In this document: positions 45,241 through 55,500 of the stretch, one piece after another | Layout of the letters: each line of letters starts with the position of its first letter | How positions within the stretch are numbered: position 1 is the first letter of the stretch | Assembly: GCA_946902875.1 (NCBI GenBank) | Contig: OX336338.1 | Span: 10,221,971 to 10,285,970, forward strand | Source: Nematopogon swammerdamellus | Lineage: Eukaryota > Arthropoda > Insecta > Lepidoptera > Adelidae | Reading direction: 5' to 3' | DNA: 64,000 nt | Notes under the pieces: model-generated | What the model was told of the DNA's origin: nothing | The model's database searches: none | Seen by the model: only the letters and a program-made list of their open reading frames with translations | Made by a program: the position numbers and the translations under genes

Positions 45241-47260
45241 AAATATTTTTTTAGGTTAGGTTCCCTTTTCTAACGGTCGGTCCGCCACCTGAAAGCCTTG
45301 GCGGCTCCTGCAGCTCCTGTGGCTCCTTTGTTTCCGAAATGGTGTGTGTGTGAGTGATGTTTTGGTGGTTTAAAAAAAATAACCCTAACCTAATGTTGAG
45401 GCGGTGCATGTCGTTTTTGTTAAGTTTCGTTTCGGGCCGAGTGTTTCGTTTCGAGCCGAGTCAGCCCGAGCCGTGTTTCCGAAAGGAGCCGCAGGAGCCG
45501 CGGGAGCCGCCAAGGCTTTCAGGTGTCAAACCCTTTTAACGACGACTCCTTATATGTTGAGGGAATCAGGCTCCGATCTCCGCTCTCCGCTCCGACACAA
45601 AATATAGGCACATGCACATCTGTGATGTGATGTAGATGTAGGTTGCACCGCCTCAACATTAGGTTAGGGTTAATTTATAGAAGATGCGTCGCGTAGCGAC
45701 GCATCTTCTATAAATTAACCCTGGTTATTTTTTTTTTAAACCACCAAAACATCGTGGATATTTTGGTGGAGAGCCGAGATCGGAGCCTAATTCCCTCAAC
45801 ATTTAAGGAGTCGTCTTTTAACGGTGCTTTCTGTCAAAGAAAATAATACTACTAGTACCTTTCTGCTACGAATGGCTCGGGATCAATTCTGTTGGCTCTC
45901 GCTGGCAGCTGTGACGTCATAGAGCCGAAAGCGAATCAAGGGAATTCGATATTCGTTTGTTCTTTTAAGTGATTTCGTGGCTCAGGGGTGAGGGTCTAGG
46001 ACTAGTAGTTTTATGACCTGGGTTCGAATCCCACAAAATCTTTTTGTTTTTTTTTTGCTTTTTTTTTAATTTTTAAGCAATGTTACGGTGTTTAAATTGT
46101 TTTAGGGTGTTTAGTTTTTTTTATAACCACCTAAGAATTATTTTCGGAAATATAAACTTGTAACAAAGACGACATACACCGCCTCAACATTAGGTTAGGG
46201 TTAATATAAAGAAGATCCGTCGCTACGCTGGTTATTTTTTTTTAAACCACCAAAACAGTTTGTACCTATATTTCCGAATATTTCCGAAAATAAAAGTTTC
46301 TTATGAGGAGAACTGTCAGTGAGAGACATCAGAATTGATCCCGAGCTACTCGTTTCTGCTCTGTCCATAAACAAATTCTATTTTTATTTCGTTTAGACAC
46401 CTGAAAGCTCTGGCGGAACCTGCGACTCCTACGCTCCTTTCGCAAACACGGCTCGGGGTGACTCGGCTCGAAAGCGAACCAACTGAATCCGATATTCGTT
46501 TGGTCGTTTATGTAATTTGGTGGCTCAGTGGTATAAGAGTGTAGTGTTTTTATTTTTTCGATTTCGACCATGGGTTCGTGTCCCTTTAGTCAAAATTTTT
46601 CTTGTTATGTCTTTTTAAGCAATGTTAGGGCGTTATTTTTTATAACCACCTAAGAAGGCTTTATTTTCGGAAATACAAACGTTACAAAAACGACATGCGC
46701 CGCCTCAACATTAGGTTAGGGTTAATATAGAGAAGATACGTCGCGTAACGACGCATCTTCTCTATATTAACCCTGGTTATTTTTTTTAAACCACCAAAAC
46801 ATCACTCATATACCACACAACATCACTCATACCATACCACACATTCCTCCTTCGAGCCGAAGTTTGCCGAACGAAGCAAAGGAGCGGTTGCAGGATCAAG
46901 CAGCTCTTTCAGGTGGCGGACCGTTTTTATTTCTACTTATTAAATTTTTTTATTTTTGAGTGGGTAGGTATTTCTGAAAATCTAGCATCTGGTGGGCCAG
47001 TCCGCCACCTGAAAGCTTTTGCGGGACACGAATCCATGGTCGAAATAAACCAACCCTACACTCTTACCACTGAGCCACCAAATCACATAAACGACCAAAG
47101 GAATATCGGCTTCAATTGGTTCGCTTTCGAGCCGAGTCAACCCGAGTGTTTCCGAAAGGAGTAGGATGCGCAGGTTCGAGGCACCGCAGGATCCAAAAAG
47201 GCTTTCAGGTGCCGTACCGCTGGTGGTGGGCGAGCTAGAAAAAAGTTGGCAACACTGACT
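45240..47260. repeat. Block of inverted and palindromic repeats with tRNA-like heads
   Basis: Recurring modules in both orientations: CCGCCTCAACATTAGGTTAG (three times), AAACCACCAAAACA, and CCACCTGAAAGC with GGCTCCTGC. Three tRNA-like segments occur: 45975-46040 (+; TGGCTCAGGGG and GGTTCGAATCC), 46521-46584 (+) and about 47025-47080 (-). A perfect 27-bp palindrome lies at 45666-45722 and a near-perfect one at about 46719-46773. No gene is visible; open frames merely cross the modules. It looks like nested copies of one tRNA-derived or fold-back family. Confidence 0.65.
45666..45722. repeat. Perfect 27-bp palindrome with 3-base loop
   Basis: Bases 45666-45692 (start AGGGTTAATTTATAGAAGAT) pair exactly with 45696-45722 around GTA. 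A related palindrome with one A/G mismatch lies about 1 kb further on. Single-arm versions of this module also occur in the block, for example at about 46195-46235. Confidence 0.95.
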
Positions 47261-48117
47261 TTCTCTACTCTATTGTCTGTTTTTGGTGTGGCTGTGGTCT
47301 GGTCCGGCGCGGCGTATTCTTCGTTCGAGTCCATCAGTGATCCAAATACATCTTCATTTCCTCCTTTATACATACCTACAAAGAAATATTTAAATTGGAA
47401 TCTAATGGCTAACTCCGAGCCACCGACATACTTTTCTTGACGTTATCTCACTCTCACGCTGTCGGTCGAAGCAACGTCGCTTCGTTGCCTCGTCGGTTTC
47501 TGCGTGAAATTTATCAATCATCAATAGGTTTTGTGGTAGCGGGTCTGGGTCTTGTAGCGGCGAAGGAAGGAAAAGCTGCCAGTATTTGGTGAGTTACCTA
47601 GTTGTCGTTTTGCGCGTGATTGTATTTACGGAAAATCAATCAATGTTATGTTACTAAATTTTTGAATAATAAAGACAAATTTCTTATATAAGTATAAATC
47701 AATGTTATCGACTCATTCATTACACAAGACTCGCCCGCTCAGTCTAAAGTTTTTCACGCGCCAGTGATTCCAAGTTCGAGGTCATTGAATGATTATTACT
47801 TGAATCGTAATGCAATTAAATTTCTGAGGTCCTCCTGCAAGTATATTAGTCATATTATAGGCCAATGTATTTTTGACAATCCTGAGTATTGTATTGTATA
47901 GTGATCATTCATATGGCAGTTAGACTGCACTCGAACTTGTCACAATTTCTTCTATCCGGTTCGATTACACCTACGAAGAAGAACTGACAATAAACTTCGC
48001 AGGGTAATACTTATTAGATGATAATAACCTACCAGCTAGTGGCTAGCAAATAGTTCCCTTTGGAATTCCCATGTCAATGCAGTATTGCTTTTTGGAAAAA
48101 AGTATTATTAGGGAATC

Positions 48118-48400
48118 TGTCAAGGCTGGTTGCATTTCCTGTCAGCCTAACACCTTGGTGGACTAGTGCTTCTCTTTAGCCGTACCTACCGGCTACGCTG
48201 AACTGGACAGAAAACACGAACTACTTTTATAGCCCTTCGATTGAAATTTAATTCAGTGCTGAAAATGACGGATTAAACCCTGGTCGGGTTATAGTAAGGT
48301 AAGAAGAACCTACAGTTATACGTGGAATCCGAATCACGGCCAGCCTCAAAGGTCGGAAAATAGCTAGTGGATAAGTCCGGTGACGTGCATGCCAAGGCTT
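48118..48400 (-). mobile_element. Degenerate SINE copy
   Basis: GCTACGCTGAACTGGACAGA, TTTAATTCAGTGCTG and TACAGTTATACGTGGAATCC correspond to the family body and second segment, but many positions differ and the poly-A is lost. It is one of the oldest copies here. Confidence 0.6.
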
Positions 48401-48649
48401 TCTTCACAAGTCTGCAAATTTGGCTACTTCGGCTGAATGTGTGGGTCCCAATGCAGGATTTAGTTTTATTTTTAAGGCATTTATAGTTAGCTCACTAGAT
48501 TTTGCCAGCGGCTTCGCTCGTGTGAAATTCATATTAAAAAGAAGATAGTAAGTAAGCCCGTCACCGTAACTTTATTTCGGCGCGCGGAACAATTCGGTTT
48601 GTATGAGAGCCATATCTTAACAAATATTATTTTCTTATTTTTATTATTT

Positions 48650-48815
48650 GTTGTTATATCGGCCATAATAACACATATTCTGTGAACATTTCAACGGGCT
48701 AACTATTATGGTTCAAGAGATACAGTCCTCGGACAGGCAAACAGACGGACGGACAGACAGATAGACAGACAGACGGCGTAGGCTTAGTAATAGGGTACCG
48801 GATACGGAACCCTAA
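48650..48815 (-). repeat. Dispersed repeat, inverse copy of the 54250 family
   Basis: CATAATAACACATATTCTGT, TTTCAACGGGCTA and a GACGGACGGACAGACAGATA microsatellite mirror the + strand copy at 54250-54445. It is non-coding. Confidence 0.6.
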
Positions 48816-49299
48816 AAATCGTCAATTTAGTTTTAATATCATACATAAAGTAGAGGCTACAAACTCAGTATCTCTTAAAACTTCGTAACTTACCCCATGA
48901 CCATCCCTTACAAATTTATTATTAGTATTGATGATTATTATTTACTTATGTAATTTTGTGTTTATGTTACACCCAATTGTAATTATATTGAAAACATGGG
49001 GAAAACAATTTGTCTATTGAGCTCCGATGTAGCGCATTTGTTTTTTTTTTTTGTGCTGACTTTTTGACATTACATTTGGTTATGCGCAAATTCGTAATAA
49101 TGAAACGGATGGTTGCAGTGTGTAGTGTTTTAACAACATTAGTGTTGGTCTCTAAATTAAAAATAAACAGTTGCCAACTTTCAAACTAACCTGAAACGGG
49201 TTGAATGCGTCACACTTTTATCTTTATCCATCATTCTAATTTAAAACTAGCTGTTGCCCGCGACTTCGCTTGCGTGAAATTCGTATTTCAAAGAAGAAT

Positions 49300-49765
49300 G
49301 TAGGTAACTAAGGGTGAGGCCGAAGGCCGAGCTGCGTTCAGGTAAACGACAAACTTTCTCAAATAAAGTAAGTAACAAACGGCGAGGCCGAAGGCCCAGC
49401 TGCACCCTGGAAGACAATAAACCTTCTCGATGAAAGTAAGTAGCTAAGGGCGAGGCCGAAGGCCGAGCTGCGTTCAGGAAGAAGAAAAACCTTCTTGAAG
49501 AAGTTAGTAACTAAAGGCGAGGTCGAAGGCCGAGCTGTGTTCTGTAAGACGATAACCGTTCTTAAAGAAAGTCAGTAACCATGGGCGAGGCCAAAAGCCG
49601 AGCTGCGTTCAGGAAGACGATAAACCTTCTCGAAGAAAGTCAGTAAGTATGGGCGAGGCCGAAGGCCGAGCTGCGTTCAGGAAGACGATAAACCATCTCG
49701 AAGAAAGGAAGTAACTAAGTGCGAGGCCAAAGACCGAGCTGCGTTCAGGCATAGTAAAATGAGAC
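49300..49765. repeat. 68-bp minisatellite, seven copies
   Basis: The core GCGAGGCCGAAGGCCGAGCT starts (with variants) at 49314, 49382, 49450, 49517, 49585, 49653 and 49721, a spacing of 67-68 bp. Each unit also has TGCGTTCAGG and an ACGATAAACCTTCTCGAAG-like half. Single inverse cores occur at about 30437-30466 and 30512-30537. Confidence 0.92.
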
Positions 49766-50299
49766 GAGTAAGTTAGAAAGATAGATAGATAGAAAATACT
49801 TTATTGCTCCAGAAAACATTTTACACAAACAGACAATAAGTAATGTACATGAGGGGCAAAGACGGACTTATCCCTTAACAGGGATTTCTCCCAGTAGACC
49901 TTTGGATGTTTGAGAGTCGTATGTTGTGAGATATAAGTAGGTAGTACCAAAAGACTTGAGTGTGGGAATGTATAATATTATAATATAAGGAAAATAACTA
50001 TGATAAACTATAATATACACTACATATAAGTACGTACTAGTTAATTAAACATATAAATTACTATTTATAAATTACATTAAATACATATGAATTACAATTT
50101 ATATAATACCTAAATATATACATACATACTTGTCCATTCAGAATTAAAGGATTTTTTAGCTTTTGTCTTCACATTGACTTTATCTGGAGCCTATTTTTAA
50201 AATTACTACCTACGCTGCGCCGAGCAACCAGGGATGTCACAACTCACAACACTAACACAATTGACAAGTAGTGAGCCCATTATGGTGGAAATGCGATTC

Positions 50300-50395
50300 C
50301 AGAAAGAGAGAGAGATAGAAAGAGAGATAGATAGAAACAGAGATGGATAGAAAGAGAGATGGATAGAAAGAGAGAGAGAGAGAGAGAGACAATTG
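50300..50395. repeat. GA-rich microsatellite
   Basis: AGAGAGAGATAGAAAGAGAG-type repeat with interspersed ATGGATAG units. It borders the 3' end of the RNase H retrotransposon. Confidence 0.85.
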
Positions 50396-50409
50396 TGTCA
50401 GTTTCTATA

Positions 50410-51751
50410 AAAAAATAACATACATACATACATATCACACACGCTGAATCCCGGCAGTCGGAGTAAGCAGAGTAATCGGTGTTGTGCTGCACGAACTCTG
50501 GTAAATTACAGCACAACACCGACCACCACGTTTCGCAAAGCATTCCAACAAGATTCAACCGATCAAGCAGCATTTAAGGCACAAAGACCCATCTCGGTGC
50601 AAGTACCGTGCCAAGGTGTGAGGTGGCGAGTCTGTCGCCCTTTAGCACGGCATCTCGTTCTGATAGAGTTCAGAAATTAATTAAACATCCCTCAAAGTGA
50701 GAGAACTTTTAAAGAATTTTATAACTTCTTGACAGTGCGCGGAGAGTGGATCACCCGGTGCACAATGTATAGCACATACCAAGCTCATCCCATCCGTCTG
50801 TAAACTTATGACTAAATCCTTTCTCAGGTTGACGTTCCGACCACACTCCATGAGAACATGGAATTGGTCCTCCTCTTTCATGCAAAAGCTACAATTTGGG
50901 GACTCTGTTTTACGCATTAAAAATGCACTTTTGTTTAGTGGAGTGTGACCTGACCGAAACCTTAGAACTGTAGTGATGTCCACTCTTGACATATGTAGGA
51001 CCACAAACCACGATTGTTGTCTTGGTTCACTTTGCAGGCTTTTATACCAGATACCCTTTCTCACTGATATTCCATCAAAAGGCTCTTTCCATTGAGCGTA
51101 GCATATTTTCTTAATATGTGGCAGAACATCAGTGAAAAAGGGTTTACACTTCCATACATTGTCGCATCCAACAGCACGTTTAGCCAGCCTGTCGACCTGC
51201 TCGTTTCCTGGTAAGCCAATGTGGGACGGTATCCATTGAAAAGCCACCTCTTTGCCTTGCTGATTCAGTTGCATCAACAATTTAATTATCTCAATTGCTA
51301 TTATTCTACTACGAGACCCTCTCGCACAACCAATCAAGTGCTGTAGGGAACTTTTTGAGTCAGTCAAAATAACAATTTTGCCTGTGTCTATACTTGTGCT
51401 GTAAGAGAGTGCCTCGTATATAGCAATCATTTCTGTGGCCATGATAGGAATATTCGTTAACACCTTTAATTCCATCCCACACTGCGCATGTACGTCCCAA
51501 AAAGCAGACCCGATACCATCAGCGCTCACCGAGCCATCTGTATAGAGCTGATAATGCTGACTGTATTTTTCCTGTAACATACCTTCCACTGCTTGCAGTA
51601 GTTCCATAGGGTTGCTGAGTTTTTTACTTTTATCAATGGAGGGTATGCTATCGAAAATGTTTGATTTGATCGGTATGCCTGAAATCCATTTTGACAGTGA
51701 AAATATGGGGCGTATATCATATTGCTCTACTTCACATGGAAACACTACCAT
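50410..51751 (-). mobile_element. Non-LTR retrotransposon, 5'-truncated, RNase H and CCHC end
   Basis: The minus-strand frame 51751-50681 is open for 356 residues and represents the C-terminus of an ORF2. The RNase H domain spans about 68-193 with the catalytic set D72 (YTDGS), E107 (ATEMIAIYEAL), D131 (LTDSKSS) and D187 (PGNEQVDRLA). A C-x2-C-x7-H-x4-C knuckle follows at 287-303. Apurinic endonuclease and reverse transcriptase are absent. The 3' UTR runs to about 50410. An RNase H of this type points to the I, R1 or LOA-like groups. The intact frame suggests a fairly recent insertion. Confidence 0.88.
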
Positions 51752-52522
51752 TGATATTATGGCTTGTTTGTATATTTACTTGTAGATGGCTGTTCCCGCG
51801 GCTGTTGCGGTGAAATATTGTGTGACTGTACGCTTAGGTGTGCCAGAAAACATCAGTGAAAGCCCCATGTGAATTGATTGAGTAGTTCTCGACTTATAAG
51901 CGAACATAGAATCGGCGACGGTCCGTCGGTCAGTCAGTCAGTGCGCCGTTATAGATTTTCCACTTTATTTATTTTATGAGAATACAATTGGAGATAGCAG
52001 TAGTTCTGTATGTTTTGATTTATTATTACCTATATTTAAGCACTTAGGGCATCACGACAAAACGGAGCAATCTACAAAATGATAAATATGAAAGTAAATT
52101 ATTTATTGAAAATTTATAGTGAATTTATTTATATAAAATATGCATAATTTAAGTAGATACTGTAGCGACCATATATATACACATGACACGACACACGTGC
52201 ACCGCTACCGTGCGACTGAAATGCTGAGGTGGGGGGAGGGGGCCCAACCCCTCACCCCGCGCGCGCGGCACCTCCGCACTGCGCCACTCCGGTCTGCTAT
52301 AGGCCCTGGACTCGTATCCACGTGTACCCTCCTGTGCGTGTCTGTTTTACTATGTAATTGCGAATAAAAGTTTACACTGAACTCTAATACTTTCATTTAG
52401 TGACGTAACACGCGAGATCCTAACTCCCGGCCTAACATCGTCATAATACTAATAAAGTTTTTCATTTTCTTAACAGGCAATGTTTTAATTAAATTTCAGG
52501 CACCCGTAGCAGCAAACTATAA

Positions 52523-55500
52523 ATGACCCAAGCGTTCTTCGACAGTTCAGAGGAAGATGACATGGAGTGCCCGTATGAAATAGAGCCTGACCGCGTGGCC
52601 CTCACGCGGCCTGAAAAGGATATGCAGAACAGATGCTGTGGCGGCAAGGCATGGTGTATAAAGGTTAGATTATTTTAACATTCAGCGCACAAAACTATAA
52701 TTTTTTTTATGTAGATAATGTCCTAGATTTTGGGTTGTATGAAGTGGAATTTGTTTTGACATCAGATGCTTGTTAAGACAACCTAAGCTGCATTGGCCTA
52801 TACCGCTAGCTTGGCGCACACTTTACAAGTTGCTGTCCATCTGCGCATTGTTGAACACCAACGCACACATTAGATGATTTAATATTATTTACTTCTATTG
52901 CTTGACAACTATTTTCTAATGTGTGGCCTCCTGTGAAAGATAATATTATAGATAGGTAGCGCTGAATATCATATGGCGGCAGGATTACATTTCGTTTGTT
53001 TTGATACATAGTGTGTTCAGTGGCGTGGCGTTCATACAAACCGATTCCCGCTGGCTTCCCTTTTAATATTATGCGCGCCACTGAATGCCTGAGCCAGTAC
53101 GCACGCACACTATTGTACCTAACCTACAACACGCAACGCGTTCATCACATCTGGAGTCCACGCCCCTCCTCCTCCTTCCGCACGCTTCCCACGTCAACGC
53201 TTCCCGCTGCGATCGCAAGCCGGATTCCAAATCAGTTACTAGATCATGATGAAAAAGCCATAAAGTCGTAAGTAGAAAAAAAATACTATAGAAAATTTAA
53301 CCTTATTTAAATTAACAGTGCACCCATAAACAGTACAATAATCCGCCTCTGTTGGGCTTTCCGAAGGACAGCGCTATACAAACAAACTGTGGTTCTTTCT
53401 CTGTCATTCATTATTCTGAGACACGCCCGCCACAAACAAGGTAGGTACGTTGACTGAATGTGTTTTCAGACGTGCCATCAAAAATTATGTTCTTAGTTCT
53501 GTCTCTGTTATATTAATTAGTATTGCGAAAGGGCACGCGTAAATGAGGCGCGCTTTCTTTGCATTTTTTTTTTATGGACACTGACACGGTTGGCTACATC
53601 ACCTACAACATCTGTGATGTCAGCCCATAACACCGGGTGAACTTGGTGCCATGTCAGTGCTTCCCTTCGGTGGTGCCGGCTACACTGAACTGGACGGAAA
53701 ACACAAACTATTTACATAGCCGTTTCGACCGACCTTTCATTCAGTGCGGTGGTACCAACCCGGGCGGGTTAAACCCTACCACCTAGTAATATAAGAAGGG
53801 AGTCATATCCCTTAGTCGCCTTTTACGACATACACGGGGAGAGATGCAGTGGGGCTATTCTTTTAAAGTACCGGCCCCACACGGCACATAATTTATTGTT
53901 TTTGTCATGAACACACCCAGTGATGTTCGTTCGCATGATTTGTTCTCAAATCAGATCAGCATTGCGCGCGTGCGGGTTGAGTTGAGTGTTGTGAGTGATT
54001 GATTAGCGTTTTTTGCGTTTTTTAAAGTGGTGCTGGCTGTGTGTAGACAAATAGAGTAAACAAAAAAGTGTGTTTAGTGCGTGCCGCAGGTGCGTCAGGC
54101 ATTTCGCCAAATTCGTGTATGTACTTTCTTGTAACGGCTATAACCACATTTAATTAACTTTATCTTTGCTAAAACGTAATTAATATCAGTAATGGATAAT
54201 GCAACAGGTAATTCCGGCCAGTTTGCATTGGTAAGTTTTGAGTGCTGTGGTCCTACAGATTTTTATTTTTTAGGTTTCCGTATCCCGTACGGAAGCCTAT
54301 TACTAAGCCTACGCCATCTGTCTCTCTGTCCGTCCGTCCGTCCGTCCGTCTGTCCGAGGGCTGTATCTCTTGAACCGTAATAGGTAGCCCGTTGAAATTT
54401 TCACAGAATATGTGTTATTATGGTGGATATAACAACAAATAATAAAAAATCTGAAAAGTTAAAAATTAAGGGGGGTTTTTTAACCGACTTCAAAAAAGGA
54501 GGAGGTTATCAATTCGACTGTATATTTTTTTTTATTGTTACCTCAGAACTTTGTGAACCAAACTTTGTCAGACTGGGTGAACCGATTTTGATGATTCTTT
54601 TTTTATTTGAAAGCTGGTGCTTCCCGTGTGGTCCCATTTTAATTTGGTCAAGATCGGATTGGAAAGCGTGTACATTAATAGCAAAAAAATACTAAAAAAA
54701 CTGTGAAATAAAAAACTATTTAAAAAAATATAAAAACCGCCTTCAAAAAGGTATGAAATAAAAAAAAATCGAACCCTAGAGTTGAAGGCGGTGCTAAAGC
54801 AAGCAAAAATAACCACCCCCTTCAACTCTAGGGTTTGATTTTTTTTTATTTAATACATTTTTGAAGGTGGTTTTTTTATTTATTCAATTTCATTTAGGTA
54901 TTATCTTGACTCTGACCTCCGGCCCTCAGTAAAATGTTCACGCCACGCCACTGGTGTGTTAGTGTGTAGGCTATATATACGAACAAAGATATTCTATCTA
55001 CACGTTTCCTGCGCCATACCATCCCTTGCTCAAAGATATCTGAAATAATTAATCATAACAAATTGTTCTACAGGACATCTGCGGCATAATCTGCGTGATC
55101 ATGACCTGGGTGCTGATCCTGTACGCGGAGTTCGTGGTGATGATGGTGATGCTGGCGCCGGCGGTGGCCACCCACCCCCTCTACAGCTACACCAACATGT
55201 TCATATTCCAATCTTTTGCGTTCCTCGCGCTCGCCTCTCATCTACGCACCATGTTCACCGACCCTGTAAGTTACCCTTTTTTTTTGCATACATTATGTAG
55301 GTAACGTCACGCTTGTTTCTCAATGAGGTAGGCAGAGACTTCTCCACCCGCCACGATCCTTACACACCTCTGCCGCCTCTTCCGCTAGCGACCCGGCGAG
55401 CTAAAGGTGTAAACCGCCAAAGGATCACCTAAAAACCGCGGTTTTAATGTACCACGGTTTAGACCGTTGGCTCTTCGGTCATGCTCGAAATCCTTGCGGT

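Larger units (their letters stand above)
47260..49300. other. Spacer with a possible non-coding exon
   Basis: GC-richer sequence at about 47440-47595 ends in a good donor (TATTTG|GTGAGTTACC at 47590). It could be an upstream non-coding exon, perhaps of the palmitoyltransferase gene 5 kb away, but no promoter motif was identified. The rest holds the degenerate SINE and the inverse dispersed repeat. Confidence 0.3.

Noticed and set aside
45975..46584. Genuine tRNA genes
   Set aside because: A- and B-box-like motifs are present, but the intervening sequence does not give a credible cloverleaf and the segments are parts of repeated modules.
45240..46735. Telomeric TTAGG repeats (ATTAGGTTAGGGTTA)
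   Set aside because: Only two or three units, part of a repeated module and not an array.
52160..52437. Solo LTR beginning TGTAGCGACC with AATAAA inside
   Set aside because: The TG start and a polyadenylation signal are suggestive, but I could not find a matching CA end with target-site duplication or a primer-binding site.
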